Shown one piece after another: positions 6,828 to 13,990 of a stretch of 64,000 bases of DNA. A model generated the notes under the pieces. The model searched no databases, was not told the origin of the DNA, and was given only the letters and a program-made list of their open reading frames with translations. The position numbers were made by a program, and so were the translations under genes. The stretch's first letter is position 1; every line of letters begins with the position of its first letter. This DNA comes from Paracraurococcus ruber. Lineage in GTDB: Bacteria > Pseudomonadota > Alphaproteobacteria > Acetobacterales > Acetobacteraceae. The DNA is taken from NCBI RefSeq assembly GCF_004353985.1, contig NZ_SMOA01000003.1:47152-111151 (forward strand), read 5' to 3'.

Positions 6828-6844
6828 TGTGCAGTGACTGCGAA
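6828..6844 (+). promoter_or_regulatory. operator copy 2 (CI/Cro type)
   Basis: tgtgcagtgactgcgaa: the left half and centre match the consensus exactly and the right half is degenerate. Centre-to-centre distance from copy 1 is 34 bp, about three helical turns, suiting cooperative binding. Confidence 0.7.
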
Positions 6845-6878
6845 GGTCGCCCCGGGCGCGCTGTGCAACGATCGTCGC

Positions 6879-7202
6879 ATGATCCGCAAGCATCCGACAC
6901 GCCCGTTCCTGCGGGCATGGCGCAAGCGCCTAGGAAAAACTGCCGAATGGCTTGCGAACGAAATCGGAACGGTCCATTCTACGGTTCTGCGCTACGAGGC
7001 CGGGACGACTGGGGTGGACGATGCTACCTTCGAGGCCATAGCAAAGGCGTATGGCATCTCGATTGCCGAGCTGTCTGCGCACCCAAATGACGCCGAAAAA
7101 GCGCGCGCTATGGATAGAATCCTACGGGCAATCCGCGACATGGATGAGGAAGGCCTTTCGGTCATCGCAGGCTTTGCGGAGCGGATGAAACCGCGCAACT
7201 AG
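6879..7202 (+). CDS. CI-like prophage repressor (XRE family)
   Basis: 107 residues from ATG 6879. XRE helix-turn-helix at about residues 9-65: FLRAWRKRLGKTAEWLANEI, GTVHSTVLRYEAGTTGVDDA, TFEAIAKAYGISIAELSAHP. The last 40 residues are an acidic helical tail (ILRAIRDMDEEGLSVIAGFA), as in short XRE repressors that dimerise through the C-terminus; no S24 autoprotease domain is present, so induction would not be by RecA-stimulated self-cleavage. It lies between two pairs of operators and divergent to the Cro-like gene, which identifies it as the lysogeny repressor. Slightly lower GC than its neighbours. Confidence 0.85.
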   Translation: MIRKHPTRPFLRAWRKRLGKTAEWLANEIGTVHSTVLRYEAGTTGVDDATFEAIAKAYGISIAELSAHPNDAEKARAMDRILRAIRDMDEEGLSVIAGFAERMKPRN

Positions 7203-7206
7203 CCAT

Positions 7207-7223
7207 TGTGCATTGACTGCGCA
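7207..7223 (+). promoter_or_regulatory. operator copy 3 (CI/Cro type)
   Basis: tgtgcattgactgcgca, four bases after the repressor stop codon. It covers the possible -35 hexamer TTGACT (7213-7218) of the rightward operon, so binding would block it. Confidence 0.7.
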
Positions 7224-7242
7224 AATTGCGCTTGCCCAATAT
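7213..7242 (+). promoter_or_regulatory. possible rightward operon promoter
   Basis: TTGACT (7213-7218) and a weak -10-like CAATAT (7237-7242) are 18 bp apart, placing the start at about 7249, inside operator copy 4. The first gene begins at 7290. The -10 match is poor, so placement rests mainly on the bracketing operators. Confidence 0.4.
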
Positions 7243-7258
7243 GTCCAGTCACTGCACA
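7242..7258 (-). promoter_or_regulatory. operator copy 4 (CI/Cro type)
   Basis: tgtccagtcactgcaca, the exact reverse complement of operator copy 1. It lies over the expected transcription start of the rightward operon. Centre-to-centre distance from copy 3 is 35 bp, nearly the same as the pair on the other side. Confidence 0.75.
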
Positions 7259-7289
7259 TTCCACCCCCGTCAACCCACGGGGGAGCGAC

Positions 7290-7685
7290 ATGCCCAGCCT
7301 TTCCACCACGCCGCAGCCCGGGGGCATCTTCGCCACCGAAGGCGCGGCATTGCCCGCGGTCGGCGCCAACGCCGACCTGCCGGACTTCATCCTGCCACGC
7401 GCCCTCGGCTTCAGCGCGCCGGCCGCCGCCGAGATCTCCAGCGCTGACGACGACGAAGACGCCCGCAACCGCCTGGTGATGACCGTCCTCGGCCAGGCCA
7501 TCGTCGCGCTGCGGGGCGCCGCCGCGGCCATGCGCTCGCTTTGGGGCGACATCTCGGACGGCATGCTGGCCGACGCGCTGGCGCTGCGCTTCGCCGACCT
7601 AGTCGAGTGCCAGGCCGATGCCGACCGGGACGCGAAGGCGCTGGCCATCGCCGCCGCCGCGCAGCGGGAGCTGGGCGGCGCATGA
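7290..7685 (+). CDS. hypothetical phage protein
   Basis: 131 residues, ATG 7290 with GGGAG six bases upstream. First gene of the rightward operon controlled by the operator pair at 7207-7258. The N-terminus is Pro/Gly-rich, and the C-terminal 80 residues are helical (RNRLVMTVLGQAIVALRGAA, MRSLWGDISDGMLADALALR). It overlaps the next gene by 4 bp. No family is recognised. Confidence 0.6.
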   Translation: MPSLSTTPQPGGIFATEGAALPAVGANADLPDFILPRALGFSAPAAAEISSADDDEDARNRLVMTVLGQAIVALRGAAAAMRSLWGDISDGMLADALALRFADLVECQADADRDAKALAIAAAAQRELGGA

Positions 7686-8341
7686 CCCCCGACATCGGCA
7701 TCCCACCCATCCCCGGCGGCGCCGTGGCGCTGACCCCGCCGCCGCCCGTGCTGGCGGCCTTCCGCAGCCTGGTCGGCCTCGCGCCCGGCTTCCGCCTGGA
7801 AGCTGCCCGCGCCCAGGCCGCCGGCCACTTGGCCGAGAGCCTGGTGCAGCTGGCCGACACGCTGGACAGCATGGCCCGCGCCCTGGCCGCGCCGGACGGG
7901 CCGGATTACCCGGCGGTGGCAGAGGCCGCGCAGGCGCTGGCCGAGGCCCGCCGCGCCCGCTTGGCCGGCCCGCCGCCGCAGCCGCGGCCGCACCCTTTCG
8001 CCCGGGAAGGCGCCCAGGTCTTCCCGCTGCAGAAGCCGGTGACCCGGCAGGAGCTCCTGGCGCATCTCGAATGCACCCGCAGCAATGCCGAGGCGCGGGC
8101 CATCTGGGGTAGCCTCTGCCGCATGGGCTTCGACGCGCCCGGCCAGCCGGCGCTGACCGCCGCCGCGCTGGCGCGGCTGCTGCACAGCCAGGGCCATGGG
8201 TCGCAGGATCTGCAGCAGGCCTCGCACGCCGTGGACCGCGCGGCGGGCGAATGGACCGCCGCCGCCGCCCTGCTGCGCAGCGCGGCGCGGGAGATCGCGG
8301 CGCTGTCCACGCGCGACGCGTCGCGGGGTGGCCAGGCATGA
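7682..8341 (+). CDS. hypothetical phage protein
   Basis: 219 residues from ATG 7682, overlapping the previous stop by 4 bp and the next start by 4 bp. It contains a long helical segment (AQAAGHLAESLVQLADTLDS), a Pro/Arg-rich middle and a segment LQKPVTRQELLAHLECTRSN followed by AIWGSLCRMGFDAPGQ that could be a small DNA-binding fold. Unrecognised. Confidence 0.55.
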   Translation: MTPDIGIPPIPGGAVALTPPPPVLAAFRSLVGLAPGFRLEAARAQAAGHLAESLVQLADTLDSMARALAAPDGPDYPAVAEAAQALAEARRARLAGPPPQPRPHPFAREGAQVFPLQKPVTRQELLAHLECTRSNAEARAIWGSLCRMGFDAPGQPALTAAALARLLHSQGHGSQDLQQASHAVDRAAGEWTAAAALLRSAAREIAALSTRDASRGGQA

Positions 8342-8631
8342 CCGCCCCCGCCTTGCGGCCCGACGCCGCCGCATGCAGCCGCGATGTGCTGGCCCTGGCC
8401 GATCGGCTGGACGCCGCCGCCACCCGCGCCATCGGCAATGCCCAGGCGCTTCCCTTCGGGTCGGACTGGCTGCTGCTGCTGGCCGACCAGGCGCAGGTCG
8501 CGGCCGATGCCCTCGCCACGGTGATGGCTGAGGCCGAGAGCGACGCCTTCGGCCGCTTCGCGGACCGGCTGCGGCAGAAAGCGCCCGCCTTCGCCTGCGC
8601 CCCGCGCCTGCCCTTCACGGCGGAGGGCTGA
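8338..8631 (+). CDS. hypothetical phage protein
   Basis: 97 residues, ATG 8338 overlapping the previous stop. Ala-rich helical protein (RDVLALADRLDAAATRAIGN, LLLLADQAQVAADALATVMA). It resembles the helical halves of the two preceding products, which suggests that all three derive from one another or form a bundle, but I cannot demonstrate homology by eye. Function unknown. Confidence 0.5.
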   Translation: MTAPALRPDAAACSRDVLALADRLDAAATRAIGNAQALPFGSDWLLLLADQAQVAADALATVMAEAESDAFGRFADRLRQKAPAFACAPRLPFTAEG

Positions 8632-8635
8632 CGCG

Positions 8636-9553
8636 ATGGCCTGGGAAAAGCTGGAATTCCGCGCCTCGGCCATGGCCAGCACCGGCGCGCCGCGGGTGAC
8701 CGTCGCCTATCGGCAGCAGTCGAAGAGCGGCGGGAAGCACCTGACCGCGAACATCAACCGCCAGCTCGCCGCAGCACTCGGCTGGAAGGAGCGGGAGCGG
8801 GTGGAACTGGCCGTCGACCGGGCCACCGGCCGCATCCGGGCGGAGCGGGCGCAGGCCGGCCGCGCGCTGCACGGCAGCTCGGCCAAGGGGCTGGCCTTCA
8901 CCGCCCCGCTGCCCTGGCTGGCCGACATGCCGAGCCGGCTGGCCGAGCAAGTGACGCATGAGATCGAGGCGCCCGGCGTCCTGATCATCACCCTGCCGGA
9001 CTGGGCGCGCCCTGCCTCGCCCGCGACTGGTGCACGCCCCCTTGCACCAGTTGCCGCGCCGCCGCCCGCCCCGGTCGCCGCGGCGCCGGCGCCGGCGCCA
9101 GCACCCGGCGGCCGCGGCATGCTGACGTCCGAGCAGGAGGCGCTCTTCCGCCGCCTCTGGCCGGATAGGACCAGATCCGCGTCGGACGTGCTGCGGGCCA
9201 TCAATGGCCTGCCGGGGCAGCGCTTCGCCGCCAGCACAAGCCTGTACAGCCTGGCGCAGCGCCTGGGCCTGCCGACGCAGCGGACGGAGACCGACGAAGG
9301 CCAACCCGCGCCGCCCCCAGCGCCTGCGCAAGCGGCGCCGGCCTCGGCGGCCAAGGCGCCGACGCTGTCCCCCAGCAGCGGCGCGGTCATCACCGTGGCC
9401 GGCCAGGAAGCCAGGATCCGGGAGGAGGTGCGGGAGTGCCGCGCGGCCGGCATGGGCGCCCGGGCGATCAAGGAGGAGCTGGGCATCGGCCTGGACGACG
9501 TGCATCGCCACCTGGCCGCGATCGCGGCCCAGGAGAAGGGCGTCGCGGCATGA
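8636..9553 (+). CDS. multi-domain putative DNA-binding protein
   Basis: 305 residues. Residues 1-75 look like an AbrB/SpoVT-type swapped-hairpin unit (GGKHLTANINRQLAAALGWK, then RERVELAVDRATGRIRAE). After a long Ala/Pro linker (about 130-165) comes a helix-turn-helix-like block LTSEQEALFRRLWPDRTRSA with ASTSLYSLAQRLGLP, reminiscent of the GcrA N-terminus. A second linker is followed by REECRAAGMGARAIKEELGI-type helices (actual run begins IREEVRECRAAGMGARAIKE). Three DNA-binding-like units in one chain suggest an element regulator or partition-like protein. Family not recognised; domain calls are by resemblance only. Confidence 0.55.
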   Translation: MAWEKLEFRASAMASTGAPRVTVAYRQQSKSGGKHLTANINRQLAAALGWKERERVELAVDRATGRIRAERAQAGRALHGSSAKGLAFTAPLPWLADMPSRLAEQVTHEIEAPGVLIITLPDWARPASPATGARPLAPVAAPPPAPVAAAPAPAPAPGGRGMLTSEQEALFRRLWPDRTRSASDVLRAINGLPGQRFAASTSLYSLAQRLGLPTQRTETDEGQPAPPPAPAQAAPASAAKAPTLSPSSGAVITVAGQEARIREEVRECRAAGMGARAIKEELGIGLDDVHRHLAAIAAQEKGVAA

Positions 9554-9765
9554 GTGACCCCATCACCGATGCCCTGCGGGCGGCCCATCGCGCCGGCGGC
9601 ATCGCGGAAGCCGAGGAGTGCGCAAGCCTGATGATCCCGCGCGCCATCGCCGCCTTCCTGCGCGCGCTACCCCGGGTGGTCATCATCAACGGGGGCGGGC
9701 TCATCACCGCGCCCGACACGCTGGCCGCCGAGGTCGACCGGGTCACCCGGAGGACGCGCGCATGA
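9550..9765 (+). CDS. small hypothetical phage protein
   Basis: 71 residues, ATG 9550 overlapping the previous stop by 4 bp. Sequence MSDPITDALRAAHRAGGIAE, then RAIAAFLRALPRVVIINGGG. No domain recognised; reality rests on the gene coupling on both sides. Confidence 0.5.
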   Translation: MSDPITDALRAAHRAGGIAEAEECASLMIPRAIAAFLRALPRVVIINGGGLITAPDTLAAEVDRVTRRTRA

Positions 9766-10124
9766 TGTCGCATGCCCCGCCCCGCGCGGCGCTGGACGCA
9801 GAGCGCACCGCCCTGACCTGGCTGCCGCCCGAGATCCGCGCCGAACACGCCCTGGCGGTCGCCCTGCGCCATACCGGCGACGGCGAGAACACCGAAGCGG
9901 CCGGCGAGGCCGACGCCGAGCGCGCCGGCCGGATGCACCACGCCCTGCGCGTGCTGGGCTTCACGTTGCGGCCGGAGGAGCCGGACCCGCAGCAGCCCAT
10001 GACGGCCGGCGGCCTGGCGCAGCTGGCTGGCCTGGTGCTGGCCAGCCTCGCGCTGCTGGGCTTCGCCGCCTACGGCGCGGCCACCGCGCTGCTGGCGCTG
10101 CTGGTGGGAGGTGGCCATGGCTGA
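9762..10124 (+). CDS. membrane-anchored hypothetical protein
   Basis: 120 residues, ATG 9762 in a 4-bp overlap. The N-terminal 80 residues are soluble and acidic (LTWLPPEIRAEHALAVALRH). The C-terminus has one hydrophobic helix (LAGLVLASLALLGFAAYGAA, continuing LLALLVGG), so it is a C-terminally anchored inner-membrane protein. Such proteins in lysogeny operons are sometimes exclusion factors; nothing here proves that. Confidence 0.55.
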   Translation: MMSHAPPRAALDAERTALTWLPPEIRAEHALAVALRHTGDGENTEAAGEADAERAGRMHHALRVLGFTLRPEEPDPQQPMTAGGLAQLAGLVLASLALLGFAAYGAATALLALLVGGGHG

Positions 10125-10467
10125 CCTGCCGCAGCGCATCCAGCGCCGTCGCACGTCCGGCTGGACTCTGCCCGAGGGCGCGATCTGCGTGGACCGCAGC
10201 ACGCCCTGGGGCAACCCCTTCGTGGTCAGCGAGGATGGCACCGCGGCCGATTGCGTGGCGCTGTACCGCCGACTGTTGGGAGGCCTGGTCTGCCTGACCA
10301 CCCACGCCACGCCGGCGCGGCAGGAAGCGACCCTGCGGCACGTCCAGCGCCACCTGCCGGAGCTACGTGGCCGCACGCTGGCCTGTTGGTGCCGCCCCGG
10401 GCAGCCCTGCCACGCCGATGTGCTGATCGAGCTCGCCAATGCCCCGCTGGCCTGCGAGGCGGGCTGA
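10117..10467 (+). CDS. DUF4326 family protein
   Basis: 116 residues from ATG 10117 (GGGAGG just upstream). The signature of DUF4326 is clear: RIQRRRTSGWTLPEGAICVD, then RSTPWGNPFVVSEDGTAADC and GRTLACWCRPGQPCHADVLI. The family is common in phages and plasmids and has an uncharacterised role; the conserved WGNPF and CWC..CHAD residues suggest a metal or nucleotide site. It lies in the rightward operon just before the excisionase-like gene and overlaps the preceding gene's 3' end. Confidence 0.85.
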   Translation: MADLPQRIQRRRTSGWTLPEGAICVDRSTPWGNPFVVSEDGTAADCVALYRRLLGGLVCLTTHATPARQEATLRHVQRHLPELRGRTLACWCRPGQPCHADVLIELANAPLACEAG

Positions 10468-10469
10468 CA

Positions 10470-10841
10470 ATGCCAGACGGCAGCCTCGCGTCCCGCACCC
10501 GCCGGCCATCCAGCCTACCGCTTAGCCTGGCGCCACGGTTCCTGCGGCGCGACCAGGCGGCTGAATATGTCGGTGTCTCGCCGGACGTTTTCACCTGGGA
10601 GGTCGCGCAAGGCTGGTGGCCGCCGCCGGTCCGCCGTGGCGCCAAGGGTGGCCTGGACACCTGGGATCGCCTCGCCCTGGACGATCGTGCCGACATAGTA
10701 TCGGGCCGGCGGGAGGCGCTGCCGGAGTCTGCGGCCGAGGCCGCGCAGCAGGCCGCCGCCGAAGCCGCCGCGATCGAGGGAGCCAAGCGTGCCGCGACCC
10801 AAAGGCCCGGGCCTAAACCCCGTCCGCCGCAAGCGCGCTGA
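10470..10841 (+). CDS. excisionase/AlpA-like DNA-binding protein
   Basis: 123 residues, ATG 10470. It has a MerR/AlpA-type winged helix: LAPRFLRRDQAAEYVGVSPD then VFTWEVAQGWWPPPVRRGAK, the usual pattern of small proteins encoded directly upstream of integrases. It overlaps the integrase start by 53 bp. The likely role is directing the integrase toward excision (Xis-like) or regulating it. The C-terminal tail is Ala/Arg-rich and disordered. Confidence 0.78.
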   Translation: MPDGSLASRTRRPSSLPLSLAPRFLRRDQAAEYVGVSPDVFTWEVAQGWWPPPVRRGAKGGLDTWDRLALDDRADIVSGRREALPESAAEAAQQAAAEAAAIEGAKRAATQRPGPKPRPPQAR

Positions 10842-12003
10842 CGGCACCGCCACCTTCGACTGGTACCACCGCCCGACCGGCCGCCTGATCGGCCGGGAGC
10901 GCGACGGCATGCCGCGCGAGAGGGCGCTGGCGATCGCCGCCGAGATGGACGAGGACATGCGCGCGCCGTCCGGCCCGCCCTCCGGCAGCTTCGGCGAGCT
11001 CTGCGCCCTCTACCTGGCCAGCCCGAAATTCAAACGGCGCGCGCCCCGGACTCAGCAGGAATACCGCGACCATATCGAGATCCTGCGCAGTGCCTGGGAG
11101 GGCGTGCCCGTGGCCGGGATCACCCGGAAGGCGGTTGCCGTGCTGCACGCCGGGTATGCCGCCACGCCTTGGCGCGGCAACGCCATCCTGCGGACCCTGC
11201 GCCTGGTGCTGAACTTCGGCATCCATGACCTCGAGCTGCCCGGGCTGGTGCGGAACCCGGCCGCGCATTTCGACCTGCACGAAACCAGCCCGCGCAGCCA
11301 GGTCTGGGACCAGGCGCGGATCGACGCCTTCCTGGATGCGGCCACGGCCGTGGCGCCCCGGATGCGGAAGGCACTGGCTTTGCTGCTCTACACCGCCCAG
11401 CGGCCCGGCGATGTGCTGACCATGGCGCGACCGATGATGTGGCAGGACGGGGAGGGGAGGACCTGGATCCGCTTACGCCAGGCGAAGACCGGCGAGGCCG
11501 TGGATGTGCCCTGCCACGCCCGGCTGGGGGCGGAGCTGGCGGCGCCGGAGCCGCCGGCGAAGCCCGGCGCGCAGCCGAGCACGCTGCTGCTGCCCAGCCC
11601 GCGCGGCCTGCCCTGGCGCATGAGGAACTTCGCCCGGATGTGGGATCGGGTGGTGGCGCGGGCGAACCTTCGCCTTGCCCGCCAGGCGCTGCGGGCCCGG
11701 GGTGGCCTGCCGCTGGCGCGGGTGGAGGAGGCGCGGGAGGCGGCGAAAGCGGCGGTGCGAGCGGCGCTGATCAGCGACCTGCAGCGCCGAGACCTACGGC
11801 GGACCGGCGTGGTGCAGCTCGCTCTGGCCGGCGCGACCATCCCGCAGATTGCCGCGCTGACGGGCTGGAAGATCGACCATGCCCAGCGGATCGTTGAGAC
11901 CTATCTGCCGCGGCGCGGCGAGGTAGCGCTGGGTGGGGTGGAACGCTGGGAGGCGGCGCCGGCGCCGAAAGTGGTGCCGCTGGCCGGGCGGAAGCGGCGG
12001 TGA
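10789..12003 (+). CDS. int: tyrosine recombinase integrase
   Basis: 404 residues from GTG 10789 (GAGGGAG upstream). N-terminal arm-binding and SAM-like core-binding regions (ELCALYLASPKFKRRAPRTQ) precede a catalytic domain with the Arg I block LLLYTAQRPGDVLTMARPMM, the box II block RDLRRTGVVQLALAGATIPQ, and the nucleophile Tyr at about residue 372 (RIVETYLPRR). The box II His position reads Arg (RDLRRT rather than HDLRRT). The Lys/Arg-rich tail ends KVVPLAGRKRR. It catalyses integration of the element, and the nearest plausible target is the tRNA-Arg at 13774-13850. A degraded copy of its last 17 codons lies at 13094-13147. Confidence 0.93.
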   Translation: MPRPKGPGLNPVRRKRADGTATFDWYHRPTGRLIGRERDGMPRERALAIAAEMDEDMRAPSGPPSGSFGELCALYLASPKFKRRAPRTQQEYRDHIEILRSAWEGVPVAGITRKAVAVLHAGYAATPWRGNAILRTLRLVLNFGIHDLELPGLVRNPAAHFDLHETSPRSQVWDQARIDAFLDAATAVAPRMRKALALLLYTAQRPGDVLTMARPMMWQDGEGRTWIRLRQAKTGEAVDVPCHARLGAELAAPEPPAKPGAQPSTLLLPSPRGLPWRMRNFARMWDRVVARANLRLARQALRARGGLPLARVEEAREAAKAAVRAALISDLQRRDLRRTGVVQLALAGATIPQIAALTGWKIDHAQRIVETYLPRRGEVALGGVERWEAAPAPKVVPLAGRKRR

Positions 12004-12202
12004 AGGCGTTCGCTCTGGCGCTGTCCCGCTTGCGGTGGATCAAATGCCTGCACCCAACGCTCCATGTAATCTTCGCGTCTTGGCCTACAGGAGCCATGCT
12101 GACATGCATCTATCTTGGCGACGGTAACTTTCAACCCGAAGTATAATATCAGAGCAGGCAAGTGATTTAGGCCAGATAGGTTCAGGTCGCTGGGGGATTG
12201 GC

Positions 12203-12424
12203 ATGCAGATCGGCTGGACTCAGACACGACACACCAGTGTCGCGCTTATCTCAGCGTCGGTTGCTGGATTTGGCCTGTTGCTTATGGCCAGCACCACTGC
12301 GGCGACCTGGATATGGCAGATCAAGCGGCCGGATGGCTCATTGTTTCAAGGGGCCGAGCCGAGCCGCGAGAAAGCCATGACAACCGTGGAGACCGTCTTG
12401 CTGCGACTGCTCGACCGCACCTGA
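12203..12424 (+). CDS. small membrane protein of unknown function
   Basis: 73 residues, ATG 12203 with a GGGGG ribosome site. One strong hydrophobic segment (VALISASVAGFGLLLMASTT) near the N-terminus, then a short polar tail (WQIKRPDGSLFQGAEPSREK). It lies in a patch of visibly lower GC than the chromosome, between the integrase and the VOC gene. Unrecognised, possibly cargo of the element. A 7-bp inverted repeat (12424-12430, 12450-12456) follows it. Confidence 0.5.
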   Translation: MQIGWTQTRHTSVALISASVAGFGLLLMASTTAATWIWQIKRPDGSLFQGAEPSREKAMTTVETVLLRLLDRT

Positions 12425-12529
12425 AGCGTAGAACTAGTGGCCAAAATCTTACGCTTGGTACCCATCGCGCCATAGCCGCTCTCGACCCAAAAGCAGACGC
12501 CCGGCTCGTTTGCCGGTAGAACGGCCCGC

Positions 12530-13015
12530 ATGATGGGACACGCAAACATCCAAGTGCAACGCGCAGACCATGTCGGCTTTGCGGTTGCGTCTCTCGATGA
12601 GAGCCTTCGGTTCTGGGTTGATGGGCTCGGCGCGCGGCTCGTGCGGACGGGTGGGATGGGGGGCGAGTTCCTCGGCCAGGTGACGGGGGCACATGGGGCA
12701 CGGGTGCGCTTGGCGATAGTGTCGTTGGCGGATCAGACGATCGAACTCTTGGAATATCAGGGCCTGGACCGGCCGAGCGCGCCGGCCAAACCGTTCGACC
12801 CGGGCTTCGCGCATCTCGCTCTCGTGGTCGACGATATCGACGCGCTCCTCGCGCGGATCGCTGCCTATGGTTGGATGGCACAGGGCACACCCCAGCCAAT
12901 CGCGAGCGGCGCGCGGGCCGGAACGCGGGTGATCTACGCCGTTGGTCCTGACGGCGCAACGATCGAGTTCATGCAGCCGCCTCTGGTGACGGTGACCACT
13001 GATCCCACCAGTTGA
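12530..13015 (+). CDS. VOC-fold (glyoxalase/bleomycin-resistance type) protein
   Basis: 161 residues, ATG 12530. One complete vicinal-oxygen-chelate fold in two paired beta-alpha-beta modules: RADHVGFAVASLDESLRFWV opens module 1 with metal-ligand His, VSLADQTIELLEYQG carries the Glu strand, FAHLALVVDDIDALLARIAA opens module 2 with the second His, and YAVGPDGATIEFMQ carries the last Glu. The His/Glu/His/Glu set fits methylmalonyl-CoA epimerase and glyoxalase-type enzymes. Substrate unknown. Its position among element debris suggests horizontally acquired cargo. Confidence 0.82.
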   Translation: MMGHANIQVQRADHVGFAVASLDESLRFWVDGLGARLVRTGGMGGEFLGQVTGAHGARVRLAIVSLADQTIELLEYQGLDRPSAPAKPFDPGFAHLALVVDDIDALLARIAAYGWMAQGTPQPIASGARAGTRVIYAVGPDGATIEFMQPPLVTVTTDPTS

Positions 13016-13093
13016 GGGGCCGCTTTCCGCCCAAGTCCGACCTACTGCGCGGGTACCAAGCGTCAGGTTTTATCCACTAGGACGGAGTGGTAA

Positions 13094-13147
13094 GAGGCGT
13101 TGCCCGCACCGACGGTGGTGCCGCTGGCCGAGCGGAGGCGGCGGTGA
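13094..13147 (+). pseudogene. remnant of an integrase C-terminal tail
   Basis: Seventeen codons read EALPAPTVVPLAERRRR then TGA, against EAAPAPKVVPLAGRKRR then TGA at the end of the intact integrase (11953-12003). Thirteen of the seventeen residues are identical. At the nucleotide level 34 of the last 38 positions match (13110-13147 against 11966-12003). The remnant is preceded in frame by a TAA at 13091-13093, so nothing longer remains. It marks either an earlier related element at this locus or a duplication of the integrase end. Confidence 0.8.
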
Positions 13148-13451
13148 TGTTTATGCCTCCTCTCACAAGTGCAAACCGCATCACAATTCAGTCTTGACTT
13201 GCCCGATTCGTCAACATCCGGAGTCGGCAAATTAAGGCCCAAGAAACCAACGCCCCACCGCAAATTATCGCCTTCTGCGCGATAATCCGGAGAGTTTCTT
13301 GACTCCGGGGTAGTATTCACCCCAATTGGATGTCGGTGCCGTCACTGCACTCCTCTCCTGCCCGGTCCGCCCGCAGCGCCTTCTGGCCGCGGGGCGCATG
13401 GGGCGTCTCGGAGCGGCGAGCTCGTCCTCGCCAGATGGAGTGGAGGTTGCC
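13148..13451 (+). other. lower-GC stretch without a recognised gene
   Basis: No convincing gene seen. The sequence is AT-richer than the chromosome, with short AT-rich blocks that could hold a promoter for the small gene at 13452. The 11-mer ggtgccgtcac (13334-13344) is repeated in inverted orientation as gtgacggcacc (13597-13607) on the far side of that small gene. Confidence 0.4.
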
Positions 13452-13574
13452 ATGTCCCGATGGGACGACAGGGCCGTGTTCGTTCGCGAATACGACCGGG
13501 TCCGGTACGGCCGCCAGGAGCGTGTGCGCGCTCACTGGCGGTCGTGGCCGATGCAGTTGAAACTGACGTTCTAG
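13452..13574 (+). CDS. 40-residue basic protein
   Basis: ATG 13452 with GGAGG seven bases upstream; product MSRWDDRAVFVREYDRVRYG followed by RQERVRAHWRSWPMQLKLTF. The aromatic/basic pattern (REYDRVRYGR, VRAHWRSWP) looks like a real small protein, and I have the impression that similar short proteins occur in other alphaproteobacteria, but this is from memory. It is bounded by inverted 11-bp repeats and lies between integrase debris and the tRNA. Function unknown. Confidence 0.45.
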   Translation: MSRWDDRAVFVREYDRVRYGRQERVRAHWRSWPMQLKLTF

Positions 13575-13773
13575 CAGAGCGGTCAGAGTAGAGCGGTGAC
13601 GGCACCGCCCTCTCGGGTTCTCCCATCAATCGCCAAAAGCGTCAACGACCTTGGAGATCCTCCCGTACACGGCGGGAGACGCTGAGGCGCACCAGGACAC
13701 TGCCGGGTTCTGCAACGCCTGTTGCAAAACACCCGGATGCAGCAACGGGCGCGGTCCGTAAGTGCTTGAAGAT

Positions 13774-13850
13774 TGGTGTCCCCGGCGGGATTCGAACCCA
13801 CGGCCCCCAGATTAGGAATCTGGTGCTCTATCCTGCTGAGCTACGGAGAC
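13774..13850 (-). tRNA. tRNA-Arg (anticodon CCT)
   Basis: 77-nt cloverleaf on the minus strand, with acceptor stem GTCTCCG/CGGGGAC (one G-T pair), D arm GCTCAGCAGGATAGAGC, anticodon loop TTCCTAA (CCT), T arm GTGGG TTCGAAT CCCGC and an encoded CCA. Its 3' end points left toward the integrase-bearing element, the usual geometry for integration into the 3' half of a tRNA gene. Confidence 0.96.
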
Positions 13851-13990
13851 GCTCACTCGTAGCTAGCATGCCCGGCGGCGCAGATGAAGCGCCCCGCCCC
13901 GCTCCCGCCTGCCCCGGTGCGGCGCCGCAAGCAACCCCCGCCCCCAGGCCTCCGTTCCGGAACAGCGACCCAACGAGGAGGCTTCACCCC

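Noticed and set aside
6172..6918. A 248-codon minus-strand frame spanning the Cro-like and repressor region
   Set aside because: It reads antisense through the 6268-6558 gene and out of frame through the Cro-like gene; only its EAAA end is meaningful as part of the direct repeat.
12321..12959. A 212-codon minus-strand frame antisense to the VOC gene
   Set aside because: Arg/Pro/Ser-rich shadow; the plus strand has a complete VOC fold.
13583..13801. A 72-codon minus-strand frame running into the tRNA
   Set aside because: Overlaps the tRNA-Arg gene, lacks a ribosome site and has no protein character.
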